Shown: positions 18,956-28,886, counted from the first letter of the stretch. The stretch: 64,000 nucleotides of DNA from Ferroplasma acidarmanus Fer1 (GCF_000152265.2 NC_021592.1:186001-250000), one strand, 5' to 3'. The notes: generated by a model from the letters alone, not told the origin. Numbers and translations: made by a program.

Positions 18956-18994
18956 AAAGCAAAAAATAGATATAGGTATGTAGCTTTTACGCTT

Positions 18995-19204
18995 ATGGAA
19001 GTGAAAGTTAAGAGCGAGATGGATGTGGACAGAGGGCTTTGCGACTATTGCGGAGCCTGCGTTGGAATGTGCCCCACAGACGCGATTAATTTAGATGAGA
19101 CCGTAATAGCTATAAATGAGGATAAATGCATAAAATGCGAATTTTGTGTAATTGGATGCCCTACCGGGGCAATATCAGCGGAGTGGTTCCATGCTAAACT
19201 ATGA
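18995..19204 (+). CDS. 2[4Fe-4S] ferredoxin
   Basis: A 69-residue bacterial-type ferredoxin with two complete cluster motifs, C-D-Y-C-G-A-C-x3-C-P and C-I-K-C-E-F-C-x3-C-P. It overlaps the geranylgeranyl reductase gene by 14 nt. In archaea this reductase can take its electrons from a ferredoxin encoded next door, so it is the likely redox partner for saturating isoprenoid lipid chains. Confidence 0.93.
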   Translation: MEVKVKSEMDVDRGLCDYCGACVGMCPTDAINLDETVIAINEDKCIKCEFCVIGCPTGAISAEWFHAKL

Positions 19205-20381
19205 TGTTCTTGTAATAGGTGCAGGTCCAGCAGGAAGTTCTGCTGCAAGATATGCATCAAGATACGGATTGAAAACGTTGCTTGTTGAAAAAAGGCCAGA
19301 CATAGGGTCACCGGTAAGATGCGGTGAAGGAATTTCAAAAGCATGGATGCCAGAAGTAGATATAAAGCCGGAAGCACACTGGATATCAGACGAAGTCAAA
19401 GGAGCGCGTATATATGGCCCGTCGGAAAAAAAGCCTATTATGCTTACCGCCGAGAGTGCAGGGAATGAGGTTGGATTTGTTGTTGAGAGAGATAAATTTG
19501 ACAAGCATATTGCCACACTTGCAGCAACTGAAGGAGCAGATATATGGATAAAATCTCCTGCTATGTCTGTCATAAAAGAGGGGAACAGGGTTGTTGGCGC
19601 AAAGATAAGGCACAACGGGGAAGAAGTTGAAGTACGTGCAAAGATGGTAATAGCAGCAGATGGATTTGAAAGTGAATTCTCAAGGTGGGCTGGATTAAAA
19701 TCACCTATTTTGAAGAAGAATGATATAATATCTGCACTGGAATACAGGATGGAAAACGTTGATTCTAATGAGGATTTCACAGACTTCTATCTTGGCTCTA
19801 TAGCACCAGCAGGATACCTCTGGGTATTTCCAAAGGGTCCGCATGAAGCTAATGTTGGAATCGGCGTAACAATAACAATGATGAAAGACAGGCTTGACGT
19901 GAAAAACTATCTTGATTCCTGGATTAAATCACATCCTGCATATAGCAAGGGTAGAATAATCCAGCAGATAAGTGGCGGAGTTTCAGTTAATAAGGTAAAG
20001 GATAAGATGAGCCTTCCGGGTCTTCTTGCAATAGGAGACGCAGCAAGGCTTATAGATCCTATTACCGGTGGCGGTATAGCCAACGGAATGATATCCGGAA
20101 AGTTTGCAGCCCAGGTCTCAAAGAAAGCGATTGATGAAAATGATTTTTCAGAAGAAATGATGAAGAATTACGATCTCATGGTAAAGGACAAATTCGAGAG
20201 GAAGCATCTGAGAAACTGGTTTGCAAAGGAAAAATTGGGTACACTTTCAGATGAGACACTGGACAAGCTTGTTGACGTTGTTGCTGACGTGAAAATGACA
20301 AGTATATCTGTTGAAGAAATATTGAAAGGAGTTCAACTGAAATATCCTGAACTTGTTTCACAGCTGGAAGACCTGATTTAA
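19191..20381 (+). CDS. Digeranylgeranylglycerophospholipid reductase (geranylgeranyl reductase)
   Basis: FAD flavoprotein that reduces the double bonds of geranylgeranyl chains in archaeal membrane lipids. With the ATG at 19191 it has 396 residues, the size of the characterised Thermoplasma enzyme as I recall it. It begins with a Rossmann strand and G-A-G-P-A-G motif at 10-15, has the R-C-G-E-G segment after the first 40 residues, the lipid-site motif Y-x-W-x-F-P followed by G-I-G, and the late G-D-A-A FAD motif followed by P-I-T-G-G-G-I. A start 13 codons earlier would add a segment with no family match. It is translationally coupled to the ferredoxin. Confidence 0.95.
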   Translation: MLNYDVLVIGAGPAGSSAARYASRYGLKTLLVEKRPDIGSPVRCGEGISKAWMPEVDIKPEAHWISDEVKGARIYGPSEKKPIMLTAESAGNEVGFVVERDKFDKHIATLAATEGADIWIKSPAMSVIKEGNRVVGAKIRHNGEEVEVRAKMVIAADGFESEFSRWAGLKSPILKKNDIISALEYRMENVDSNEDFTDFYLGSIAPAGYLWVFPKGPHEANVGIGVTITMMKDRLDVKNYLDSWIKSHPAYSKGRIIQQISGGVSVNKVKDKMSLPGLLAIGDAARLIDPITGGGIANGMISGKFAAQVSKKAIDENDFSEEMMKNYDLMVKDKFERKHLRNWFAKEKLGTLSDETLDKLVDVVADVKMTSISVEEILKGVQLKYPELVSQLEDLI

Positions 20382-20382
20382 A

Positions 20383-22032
20383 TTAATCTTTTGTTTCTAA
20401 TTTTTCTTTTAATATTGATGTTACATATTTTTCTGCAACTTTGAAATTAAGTTTTGGAGGCATAGGAGTTTCATTTGTTTCAGTCACAACATCAAGTACT
20501 GCCGGCCCATCGCATTTAAAAAATTTATCAATCCCTGCATCCAGTGCTTCGACGGTATCAACTCTTATTCCTGTAATGCCAATTGATTCTGCAAGCTTTG
20601 CGAAATCTGGATTATATAAGTCCACGCCGTATTCCGGATATCCCATTACCTCCTCCTCAAGTTTAATCATGCCCAGTATGCTGTTATCATACACTATTAA
20701 TTTAACCGGCAGATTATACTTTTTGATAGTAATCAATTCCATTACCGTCATTGCAAAGCTGCCATCGCCTATCAGTCCACAAATTTTTTTCCCTGATGCA
20801 AAGGCAAGACCTACTGATCCGGGAATTCCGGAACCCATGGTTCCTAACCAGGATGAAAAATAAAACTTATTGTTGTTCCCAGCATTAAGAAAACGGTTTG
20901 ACCACAGGGTTACATTGCCCGTATCTGTAATTATTATTGCATCGTCTTCAATTTTCTTTGATATTTTATCTGTTAAGAGTTCAGCCCTTATGGGATTTTT
21001 ATGGTTGCTCGCGAGCCTGACCATATCTTCCGACCATTTTGCCTTTTCATCCTGCATTTCCTGATAGAATTTTTTATCTTTTTCATTTACATTGATATTA
21101 TCAAGGAAATATTTTATATCGCATAGATAAGAATAATTTGCCTTCATTATTTTATTCAAATCATCTATATTTGTATTCACCTGAATATTGTCTACATTTT
21201 TCAAAAACTGTGTATACGGGAATATGGTACCCAGGAATATTATTAAATCTGATTTTTCTATTGCTTTGATAGATGGCTTTGTACCCAGAAGTCCGATGCC
21301 CCCCATCACTTTTTTATCCGTATCGTTGAACACACCCTTGCCGTTCAATGAATATATTATCGGAGCTCCTATCTTTTCGGCAAATTCGTCTATTTCTCCG
21401 CGATAGTTTCTGGAACCGCCACCAATCATTATAACCGGTTTATTTCTATTATTAATCAAATTTACAGCCTCATCCAGGCCGCCCGGGTTATAATTTACCG
21501 GATTTATGTAATATGATAGGTCCTCCTCTTTGCATGATTCCATTAAAATATCTACAGGCATATCAATATGCCCTACACCTTTCTTCGTTATAGCCTCTCT
21601 GCAGGCCTTCCATATTAAATAATGTGCATTGTCCGGTGTTATAATTCTTGCATTGAAGACAGAAACGTCATCAAATAATTTAACCAGGTTTACTTCCTGA
21701 AAATAATCATGATGCAACAGTTCTGTTTCCACCTGGCCTGTTAAAGCTATTACAGGAACATGCTGCGTTTTTGCATCATATAATCCATTTAGCAGATGTA
21801 TTGAACCAGGGCCAGAAGTTCCCATACATGCTGCCAAATTCCCCGTATATTTTGATTCATATGAAGCACTGAGGGCACCGCCTTCTTCATGCCTTACCTG
21901 AACATATTTTATATCTTTATTTCTCCGTATTGCATCGATTATAGGATTTAGAGAATCCCCTGGAATTGCATATATTCTTTTTACACCGAAGTTTACGAGT
22001 GTTTTAATTATGACATCGGCTACAGTTGGCAT
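20383..22032 (-). CDS. ThDP-dependent pyruvate oxidase / acetolactate synthase family enzyme
   Basis: At 549 residues with three domains: the pyrimidine-binding domain carries the catalytic glutamate in V-R-H-E-E-G-G-A near 47-53, a central nucleotide-binding-like domain follows, and the pyrophosphate domain has G-D-G-S-F-A-M near 420 and the N-x-I-L-G metal motif. The sequence, including T-G-Q-V and H-H-D-Y-F-Q-E near residue 110-120, is most like PoxB-type pyruvate:quinone oxidoreductase, which gives acetate and CO2 and feeds electrons to quinone. Acetolactate synthase cannot be excluded, but no regulatory subunit gene is adjacent. Convergent with GGR, with only 1 nt between the stops. Confidence 0.82.
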   Translation of the reverse strand: MPTVADVIIKTLVNFGVKRIYAIPGDSLNPIIDAIRRNKDIKYVQVRHEEGGALSASYESKYTGNLAACMGTSGPGSIHLLNGLYDAKTQHVPVIALTGQVETELLHHDYFQEVNLVKLFDDVSVFNARIITPDNAHYLIWKACREAITKKGVGHIDMPVDILMESCKEEDLSYYINPVNYNPGGLDEAVNLINNRNKPVIMIGGGSRNYRGEIDEFAEKIGAPIIYSLNGKGVFNDTDKKVMGGIGLLGTKPSIKAIEKSDLIIFLGTIFPYTQFLKNVDNIQVNTNIDDLNKIMKANYSYLCDIKYFLDNINVNEKDKKFYQEMQDEKAKWSEDMVRLASNHKNPIRAELLTDKISKKIEDDAIIITDTGNVTLWSNRFLNAGNNNKFYFSSWLGTMGSGIPGSVGLAFASGKKICGLIGDGSFAMTVMELITIKKYNLPVKLIVYDNSILGMIKLEEEVMGYPEYGVDLYNPDFAKLAESIGITGIRVDTVEALDAGIDKFFKCDGPAVLDVVTETNETPMPPKLNFKVAEKYVTSILKEKLETKD

Positions 22033-22329
22033 AATATATTAATAATTTTATCTTTTATAAATCCTTGTGTTTAATACATTTATTAACTTCTTAACGGGAA
22101 TCTCCATGATACGGGTAGGACTGGCAAATGGTATCGGCAGTGTTATAGTATATCCGGTTAGCACAATGGGTGCTATTTAATATTTTAGAATTATGTTTCC
22201 GTTTTATTTAACTGGTTTGCTACCAGGTACACAGTTTCATACCCGGTTCCATTGTACATTTTAATGAACATACAAGGCATACAAGTTATTTGCTTATGTG
22301 TTTCTGGCATAAAAAAATAAATTTTAATT

Positions 22330-23703
22330 TTATAACATTTTTGATTCCAGGTCATCGAGGCTGAAATTCCCGCCTTTGAGCTGGGTTTTTAGCATTTTCT
22401 TGAAATTTCTGTTCTTTTTTATGCTTTTCATGTTTTTCTTCATGGCGTTATATTCTTTAAGCAACTGGCGCACGTTTTTCTCACCCTGCCCGGAGCCAGC
22501 AGCAATTCTTTTGATACGTTTTGCATTCAATACATCCGGGTTTTCCAGTTCATAAAATGTCATTGAATCGAGTATTACACGGTAAAGCCTTAATTTCTCA
22601 TCTGCCTGGTCCAGCTGTGATTCGTCAAGTTTGTTGCCTCCTGGCATTTTTCCAAGTGGGAGTGCTCCAAAGAATTTCTTAAGCAACCCTGGCTTGGCAA
22701 ATTTCTCCCAGACATCATACATATCCTTTAAATCAAATTTCCCTGACATGAGTTTATCCAGTGAGGCTTCAGCTTCTTCTTCAGTTATGTTTGTTTCCTT
22801 TACTACTTCCATAAGGGCATCTATATCACCCATACCCAGTAGCCTTGACAGGAACTTTTTCGGATTAAATATCTGGATATCATCCATGTGTTCCCCGGTT
22901 CCAATAAAATAGACAGGTGATTGTATATCGGCGACAGCACTCAGCGCACCACCAGCCTTTCCAGTACCATCCATCTTTGTAATAATTACTCCATCTATGT
23001 TTACAGCATCGTGCAGGGTTTTTGCCTGAGGGCCAGCCTGCTGGCCAAGTGTTGCGTCTATAACAAAAAGCACCGTATCAGGATTGATTTTTTCCTTAAT
23101 TTCATGTACTTCGTCTATCAATTCCTGGTCCAGTGAATCCCTGCCGCTGGTATCGATAATCTTTATTTTGAAGTCTTCAAGTTCCTTTATGCCGTTTCGA
23201 ACTATTTTAAGGGCGTTTTTTTCTTCCTTTTCACCATAAAATCCACAGTTTACATCCCCGGAAATCTGCTGGAGTTGTTCAAATGCACCTGGCCTGTGGA
23301 CATCAGCAGCTATCAGACCCGTGGATAAGCCTTTCTTCATAAAAAGTCTGGCAAGTTTTCCTGCTGTTGTTGTTTTACCGTTTCCATACAAACCCACAAG
23401 CATAATTGTCTGGGGCTTAAGATCGAAATTTGAATCTGTGCCGAGTATTTTTAGAAGCTCTTCGTAGATAACACGTATAATATAATCCTGCGCTGTCATG
23501 CCTGCAGGCGGCTTTTCATTTAACGCCCTTTCCTGAACTGTATTGGTTAACTTTAATACGAGTTTAACATTCACATCAGCTTTTAATAAAGCTCTTTGAA
23601 TTTCTTTTGTGACCTCCTTTATAGTGTCCTTGTCAATAAAACTTGAACCGGAGATTTTACGCATAATGCTCTTAAGTGACTCTGATAAATTGTCTAGAAC
23701 CAT
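22330..23703 (-). CDS. srp54: Signal recognition particle protein SRP54 (Ffh)
   Basis: GTPase that binds signal sequences and SRP RNA to target membrane proteins. From ATG at 23703 it has 457 residues: N domain (1-90), G domain with G-L-Y-G-N-G-K-T-T-T near 105, D-T-S-G-R-D (usually D-T-A-G-R) and T-K-M-D-G-T-G-K-A-G-G, then the methionine-rich M domain ending in a basic tail with repeated K-K-N/M. TTG two codons upstream is in frame but less likely. SRP RNA is not in this window as far as I can see. Confidence 0.96.
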   Translation of the reverse strand: MVLDNLSESLKSIMRKISGSSFIDKDTIKEVTKEIQRALLKADVNVKLVLKLTNTVQERALNEKPPAGMTAQDYIIRVIYEELLKILGTDSNFDLKPQTIMLVGLYGNGKTTTAGKLARLFMKKGLSTGLIAADVHRPGAFEQLQQISGDVNCGFYGEKEEKNALKIVRNGIKELEDFKIKIIDTSGRDSLDQELIDEVHEIKEKINPDTVLFVIDATLGQQAGPQAKTLHDAVNIDGVIITKMDGTGKAGGALSAVADIQSPVYFIGTGEHMDDIQIFNPKKFLSRLLGMGDIDALMEVVKETNITEEEAEASLDKLMSGKFDLKDMYDVWEKFAKPGLLKKFFGALPLGKMPGGNKLDESQLDQADEKLRLYRVILDSMTFYELENPDVLNAKRIKRIAAGSGQGEKNVRQLLKEYNAMKKNMKSIKKNRNFKKMLKTQLKGGNFSLDDLESKML

Positions 23704-23760
23704 AAGCAAACATCAAAATATATTATTTAATTTTTTGTAAAATTCTATAGAGAATATAAT

Positions 23761-24066
23761 TCAATACTCTCTCCATCTATGCCCGCAGGACTCACATGTA
23801 TAAAACTTTGTTTCAGGTTCATCTGCAGAACGTGTTTGCTTGAGGAGATAATAGGCTCCTGTATGATGGCATACCGGGCACACGGCATCGCTATCAAGTG
23901 GTTCCGCGTTTACTTCCTTGGCTACCATTATAATTTCTTTATCTGAACTCTTTGATATAATTTTCTGGTCAGCTGTTCCTGCTTTTGGAATTTCATTGCC
24001 ACAACTATTGCAGATATATTTATCCCTTGAGGGTGTCATCAGTGCACCGCATTTAGAACAGAACAT
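23761..24066 (-). CDS. Transcript-cleavage factor TFS (RPB9/TFIIS-like)
   Basis: A 101-residue two-zinc-ribbon protein. The N-terminal ribbon has C-S-K-C and C-N-S-C; the C-terminal ribbon has C-P-V-C and C-E-S-C. The conserved loop Q-T-R-S-A-D-E-P-E-T contains the acidic D-E pair that reaches the RNA polymerase active site and stimulates cleavage of backtracked transcripts. The two ribbons and the D-E loop together mark archaeal TFS. It is encoded 57 nt upstream of srp54 in the same direction. Confidence 0.95.
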   Translation of the reverse strand: MFCSKCGALMTPSRDKYICNSCGNEIPKAGTADQKIISKSSDKEIIMVAKEVNAEPLDSDAVCPVCHHTGAYYLLKQTRSADEPETKFYTCESCGHRWREY

Positions 24067-24217
24067 ATATACCTTATTTCAAAACGATATTTAAATATTG
24101 TTTGTTGCTGGATTTCTATGGATAACTATCTTATGCATACTCTTTTTATTTCAATATGCCTGTAACATTACAATTTGATTTAGATACCTTTAATAATAAA
24201 TTTAACGATTCCTGATT

Positions 24218-24607
24218 ATGAATGCAGAGGAAATATTGAAAAAATACAGGGATATCGCTGTCGTAGGTATTTCTGATAAGCCCGATAGGGCCAGCTATCA
24301 GGTTTCAAAGTACCTCATGGGAAATGGATATAACATAATTCCGGTTAATCCTGTGCTGGAACACTGGGAAGGAAAAAAGGTTTATAAGGATGTAAAGTCC
24401 ATTGAGGGAAACGTGGATGTTGTCGATATATTCCGCAAACCTGAATTTGTTGAAGAAATAGTGAAAGATGCAAAGGGGAAAGCCAGGGTCATATGGATGC
24501 AGGAAGGAATAGTAAATGAAGATGCAAAAAAACTTGCAATAGATATGGGAATGGAAGTTATAATGGATAAATGCATGAAGAAAGAACATCAAAAATTAAA
24601 TAAATAA
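24218..24607 (+). CDS. CoA-binding domain protein (YccU-like)
   Basis: A 129-residue single Rossmann domain of the CoA_binding_2 type. V-V-G-I-S-D-K-P-D-R-A-S-Y begins the nucleotide loop, I-I-P-V-N-P follows the second strand, and W-M-Q-E-G-I precedes the late M-D-K-C-M-K-K-E-H motif with a conserved cysteine. Members bind CoA, and the family is linked to succinyl-CoA synthetase alpha domains. The precise role is unknown. It is followed 17 nt later by tRNA-Ser. Confidence 0.88.
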   Translation: MNAEEILKKYRDIAVVGISDKPDRASYQVSKYLMGNGYNIIPVNPVLEHWEGKKVYKDVKSIEGNVDVVDIFRKPEFVEEIVKDAKGKARVIWMQEGIVNEDAKKLAIDMGMEVIMDKCMKKEHQKLNK

Positions 24608-24624
24608 TAGAAATACTGGATTAA

Positions 24625-24708
24625 GCTGGGATAGCCTAGCCCGGTAAGACGGTAGATTCGAAATCTACTGCTAGAAATAGCTCGGGAGTTCAAATCTCCC
24701 TCCCAGCG
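24625..24708 (+). tRNA. tRNA-Ser (anticodon CGA)
   Basis: The acceptor stem GCTGGGA pairs with TCCCAGC. The anticodon stem GTAGA/TCTAC encloses the loop TTCGAAA with anticodon CGA, and the long class II variable arm folds as GCTA-GAAA-TAGC, as expected for serine. T arm GGGAG-TTCAAAT-CTCCC. Discriminator G. No intron and no encoded CCA. It reads UCG codons. Confidence 0.96.
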
Positions 24709-24755
24709 CTTTTAAATTTCTAGTAAATATATATACAGCATAATCATATTTAACT

Positions 24756-25460
24756 ATGAAATCGAATATTGTTATAGCAGGTGTTGGAAAGGGAATGGGT
24801 AGTTCTCTCGCATATTATCTCAAAGGTGGAGACTACAACGTTTTTCTAATATCCCGTGGAAGCAATGTAAGAGAAGTTGCCGGTAAAACTGAATGCGAGT
24901 TTTATAATGCAGATTTGAATTCATATCCACAATGCGTGGAAGCCATTAAGGCAGCGGATCGATCAATGGGAGGCATAGATGCGGTTATCAATGTAGCAGG
25001 AAATTATTATTCAAATAAAAGTATTGAAGAAACAGAGCCAGAAATGTTCATGGAGGCTATTTTGAATAATGCTAGGACATTTTACAACATTGCCCGTGCA
25101 GCAATTCCTTTGCTTAAACGGCAAAAACATGGCTCCATAATAGGATTTTCCGCGTCAGAAAATGTGTATTATAATTCAAATCCTGGGTATGCAGCAGGAA
25201 AGGGGGCAGTTTATTACATGGTAAAAAGCCTCGCCAGGGAACTTATTAAATATAACATAAAAGTAAATGGTGTTGCTCCGGGATTCATTGGAAAAGATGA
25301 TGATGAAATGAAATCAAATATAGAACTTGGAATAACCCGGAGATATCCACCAGATGATATTAACAGAACTATAGAATTTCTGATCAACTCTGAAATGGTC
25401 ACAGGAGAGATTATACCAGTAGCCGGGGGCCATGACATAAATTTGAATTCTGGCATATAA
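24756..25460 (+). CDS. Short-chain dehydrogenase/reductase family protein
   Basis: A 234-residue classical SDR. The cofactor loop is G-V-G-K-G-M-G-S-S, a slight variant of G-x3-G-x-G. N-V-A-G follows strand four, and the catalytic set is a serine in G-F-S-A-S-E and Y-A-A-G-K-G, where Y-x3-K is intact. The C-terminal P-V-A-G-G-H-D end is normal. An NAD(P)-dependent oxidoreductase; substrate unknown. A TATA-like element precedes the ATG shortly after the tRNA. Confidence 0.88.
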   Translation: MKSNIVIAGVGKGMGSSLAYYLKGGDYNVFLISRGSNVREVAGKTECEFYNADLNSYPQCVEAIKAADRSMGGIDAVINVAGNYYSNKSIEETEPEMFMEAILNNARTFYNIARAAIPLLKRQKHGSIIGFSASENVYYNSNPGYAAGKGAVYYMVKSLARELIKYNIKVNGVAPGFIGKDDDEMKSNIELGITRRYPPDDINRTIEFLINSEMVTGEIIPVAGGHDINLNSGI

Positions 25461-25751
25461 ATGTATAATTACAGTAAAGGGTTTAATAACACAGTATTTC
25501 CTGTTATATTACACAATCAAATCAATGAATATATTTATTAAAATATTTTGTGCATTTATGTAAAAGTTAATCAAAATTTTAACCTCTATGTCTATTTGCG
25601 GTTCCTTGTTTTCCGAATTTTTTTAGATTTTGAAGAACACGAAACCGGGAGATTCATACCCGATAATTATTCTTTTGCTCATATTGTGTATACCGCTTAA
25701 ATTACATCTATATTAGTGCCACGGGCAAGCACTGGAGTTGTGGACATATAT

Positions 25752-27575
25752 TTACTCAACTGCGGGCTTATCCGTACTCGCGAGCTTTAATAGAATTTCC
25801 CTCTCTGTGATTGTGCCTGTACATTTTCCTGACCCGTCAACAATTGAGAGGATATTTACATTATTTTCCTTGAGAATTCTGACAGCGTCTGTTACCTCAT
25901 CATTAACACTTATGTTGACAACTTTTTCAAGATGCATCTGATTTACTTTCCCACGATCGATGGCGTCTTTAGGGAGGAGAAGTATGTCGATTACATACAA
26001 AGTTCCAACAGGCTTCATGTTCCCATCAAGAACTATTGCATAGGGTATGTTTTTAGAAAGTAGTTTTTCCAGAGCAGCCCTTAATGGATCGTTAATTCCA
26101 ACAATTACATCAAGTCCAGGGATTCTTGCGTCCATAACCTTTATGTTCATTAGATTTTCAGCAAGTATTTTTCCTTCTTTGCTTATATCCATCATATCAT
26201 CCGATGTTTTCAATGTAATTGCTTTTACTTCGGACAATATAAATCCTACCACAATCCAGACCAGAAATAGTAATGTGTACCATGATACAGTAGAATATGC
26301 TGAATAGACAAGCACTATAGAGCTGATAATAGCTGCAACCAGGGCGAGTATTACCTCTTTAAAATCTTTTATGTAAGAGTATATGCCTTTTTGTGTACGT
26401 GATATCAGCCTTCTTCCACGCCTTAGCCCTATTCTGATAAGGGAGAAATTGGCACTGACGTGTATAAATAATCCCCCAAGGGCAGATATTGTTCCAAGTA
26501 ATATAAAAGCGGTTTCTACTGTTATGTAATGCATAATAAGCAATGGAAGTGCAACCATTATAGCGCTCACTGCGAAACTGGCAACAATAGGATTGTCTTT
26601 TACTTTTTTTGCGAAAATAGAGGGGAAAGATTTATCATATCCCATTCTGAAAAATGTACGGGATGCTGCAGAGCCGAATGAAAGTATAGCTAATATAGCA
26701 TCGTTGATGGTTGCAATTGCTACAGCATAGTATAGGTATATTCCGTATTTTCCGAAATTGTGCAGGATAATACCTATAACCGGCAATTTATCACTTGTAG
26801 GGATAATGATGTTATTCTGCAGAATGAGATTGGCAAATGCATAGATCATCAATGTTGCCAGGGTGCCACCGATTAGTATAACAGATATAACGCTACGCCC
26901 TACAACTTTCTTCGGATTGGACACCTCGCCTGATACCGGTGCTATGGAACCATACCCTGTAGGAATTCCCATGGCAAATAATATCCCGAGGGCAAAATCG
27001 CCACCGCTGATGTGGTATACGGCTGGATTTGGAATGTATGCAGCACCCTTTGTCACTACAAATGATATTACTACTATAGCCAGCATGAGAGATATTTCAA
27101 TTGCTACGGCATAGAGTGCATATCTGGAAGAAAGCTTTATTCCTACAATAAGGAATGTAATAGAGGGAATTATTATGAGAAGAAAGGCATAATACTCTGA
27201 AATGCCCAGTACGGTGACAATTATAAATATTGCACCGGTAAGATAAGCAAGGGCGTATAGGATAGAATAGAAGATGTACATCCACCCTGTATCAAACCCT
27301 ATTCTTGCAGATAATGCCTGAAAAGCGTATGTGTAATATCCACCAGATGACGAAAATCTTTTGGATAATTGTGTTACAACGAGCCCGTTTACAAGCACCA
27401 GGAGCATACCAATGACCATGACTATTGGAGCGTCATATCCCACCAGTGTTATTACGAAGGCAGCATATGTGAGTATACTTAAAAGTGGAGACATGCCGCC
27501 GAATGAAAGGAAGAAAACATCCTTGAAAGTTAAGTGCCTTGTAAGTTCACCGTTTTGCGGTGACGTTTCTGTCAT
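25752..27575 (-). CDS. APC-family permease fused to a C-terminal CBS pair
   Basis: Residues 1-440 are an APC permease of about twelve helices (F-L-S-F-G-G-M-S-P-L in helix 1). A linker of about 45 residues leads to two CBS motifs, about 485-540 and 550-605, the second reading V-D-G-S-G-K-C-T-G-T-I-T-E-R-E. CBS pairs bind adenine nucleotides or ionic cues and gate transporters, so uptake may respond to energy state. The other three permeases in the window lack this module. Total 607 residues. Amino acid import is inferred from the family. Confidence 0.87.
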   Translation of the reverse strand: MTETSPQNGELTRHLTFKDVFFLSFGGMSPLLSILTYAAFVITLVGYDAPIVMVIGMLLVLVNGLVVTQLSKRFSSSGGYYTYAFQALSARIGFDTGWMYIFYSILYALAYLTGAIFIIVTVLGISEYYAFLLIIIPSITFLIVGIKLSSRYALYAVAIEISLMLAIVVISFVVTKGAAYIPNPAVYHISGGDFALGILFAMGIPTGYGSIAPVSGEVSNPKKVVGRSVISVILIGGTLATLMIYAFANLILQNNIIIPTSDKLPVIGIILHNFGKYGIYLYYAVAIATINDAILAILSFGSAASRTFFRMGYDKSFPSIFAKKVKDNPIVASFAVSAIMVALPLLIMHYITVETAFILLGTISALGGLFIHVSANFSLIRIGLRRGRRLISRTQKGIYSYIKDFKEVILALVAAIISSIVLVYSAYSTVSWYTLLFLVWIVVGFILSEVKAITLKTSDDMMDISKEGKILAENLMNIKVMDARIPGLDVIVGINDPLRAALEKLLSKNIPYAIVLDGNMKPVGTLYVIDILLLPKDAIDRGKVNQMHLEKVVNISVNDEVTDAVRILKENNVNILSIVDGSGKCTGTITEREILLKLASTDKPAVE

Positions 27576-27640
27576 CCGTTCATAAGTATATCAATGTTAT
27601 AAAAGTTTATCTTTTACAGAAATAAAATTCATTAATTAAA

Positions 27641-28855
27641 TTAAAGCTTTAAAATATCTTTTATAGTGGCCTTAAGGAACTCGTTGTCTGTTATATCTTC
27701 AATATATCCTGTAAAGCCATTTATGATCATATCAGTTGCTTCCGCCTCGCTCAATCCCCTGGATCTCAGGTAGAATATCTGCTCCGGGTCAAGGCTGGAT
27801 ATTGATGATGAGTGCTTTGACTTTGTATCGTTGTTTTTAATCAATAATGCTGGCTTTGAGTTTCCCTTTCCGTTTTCGGACATAAGCAATATGGCTGAAC
27901 CATAAAATCCAGATGATTTTACACCTTCAGGCTCTATATCTATATTTCCCCTATGCATGGTGGAACTCCTATCCAGAACAACGCCCTTTATATTTATATC
28001 ACAGTTTGAATACTTTCCGTACTGCACACTTGAGTCCCATATATCCATTTCCTGGTCACCCCTTGAAACATTGACTCCATATGATTTCATTGTTGTGTTG
28101 TCGTACATTTCACTTTCGTGGTTATAAAAGACCTTGTTTGCGCCTGCGTTAACATCTATTATCCTGATTTCTGAATCACGGTAAAGAACCGGTCTTACAT
28201 AGGTTAAGTTGACTGTATCTTCCCCCTCATCCTGGACATAGTTGTATTTCACATGGGAACCTTCCCCGCAGAATATGTATATATTCCTTCCATGGACGCC
28301 ATTTCCCTTATTGTGTTTCTTATATACATCTGTGATCTCAACCGATGCATTTTTTCCAACTATGATAACATTTTTGAAGGCAAATGACGCATTGGAATCC
28401 TGTATTGATTCTATCTTCACATCGTTGGTGGTATTATCAGGGAAATGTATAAAGTATCCGTTTTCATAGGAAAAATTGATCAGGTATTCCCGATTATATT
28501 TGCCTAACTGCTGGTCAACATACTTTTTGAACAGGTCCTTTTTCTCCTCAAATGCAGTTTTCATATTTGAAATATATACTTCCTTTTTTTGCCTGCTTAT
28601 AATAAAATCAGAATCGGTTACAACGAGATCATAATTGCTATCAATTTTTTCTTCTTTTTTGATAGAAACTGAGAGCTCACCATATGCCATCCTTTCAAGG
28701 TCTTTTTCAGTAATATTTACATAAGTTTTTTTGTCCGGGCTTTCCTTGTAAGGCGGGTCTGGATATTTTAAATAATAAATATAAGCCTGTTTTCTATATT
28801 CGATGTCAAAATCTCTAAATCTTTGATTTAATGTTTCTAAATAATTCTCTATCAT
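27641..28855 (-). CDS. sufD: Fe-S cluster assembly scaffold subunit SufD
   Basis: A 404-residue SufB/SufD-family beta-helix protein that pairs with SufB as the scaffold for Fe-S cluster assembly. The C-terminal signature Y-L-R-S-R-G-L-S-E-A-E-A is shared with SufB in this operon, preceded by the M-H-R-G-N-I-D motif. I chose ATG at 28855 because G-G-T-G-A-T, a good Shine-Dalgarno, lies 4-5 nt upstream; the GTG at 28864 overlaps that site. Third gene of sufC-sufB-sufD, 31 nt after sufB. Confidence 0.93.
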   Translation of the reverse strand: MIENYLETLNQRFRDFDIEYRKQAYIYYLKYPDPPYKESPDKKTYVNITEKDLERMAYGELSVSIKKEEKIDSNYDLVVTDSDFIISRQKKEVYISNMKTAFEEKKDLFKKYVDQQLGKYNREYLINFSYENGYFIHFPDNTTNDVKIESIQDSNASFAFKNVIIVGKNASVEITDVYKKHNKGNGVHGRNIYIFCGEGSHVKYNYVQDEGEDTVNLTYVRPVLYRDSEIRIIDVNAGANKVFYNHESEMYDNTTMKSYGVNVSRGDQEMDIWDSSVQYGKYSNCDINIKGVVLDRSSTMHRGNIDIEPEGVKSSGFYGSAILLMSENGKGNSKPALLIKNNDTKSKHSSSISSLDPEQIFYLRSRGLSEAEATDMIINGFTGYIEDITDNEFLKATIKDILKL

Positions 28856-28886
28856 GTTAATCACCGGTATAAATTAAAAAAATGGT

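Larger units (their letters stand above)
18324..18994. other. 671-bp divergent intergenic region
   Basis: This holds the KaiC-like operon promoter at the left, a short possible gene stub (18523-18621), and the ferredoxin promoter at the right. A 7-bp inverted repeat TTCGATA/TATCGAA with 7-nt spacer lies at 18472-18492. The rest, roughly 18622-18930, is AT-rich and shows no gene. Confidence 0.4.

Noticed and set aside
22107-22181. 24-codon plus-strand ORF upstream of the ThDP enzyme
   Set aside because: Short, no clear promoter spacing and no homologue I recognise; chance cannot be excluded.
22033-22329. SRP RNA beside srp54
   Set aside because: The gap shows no GC-rich 300-nt fold or conserved helix 8 motif, and at 297 nt it is too AT-rich.
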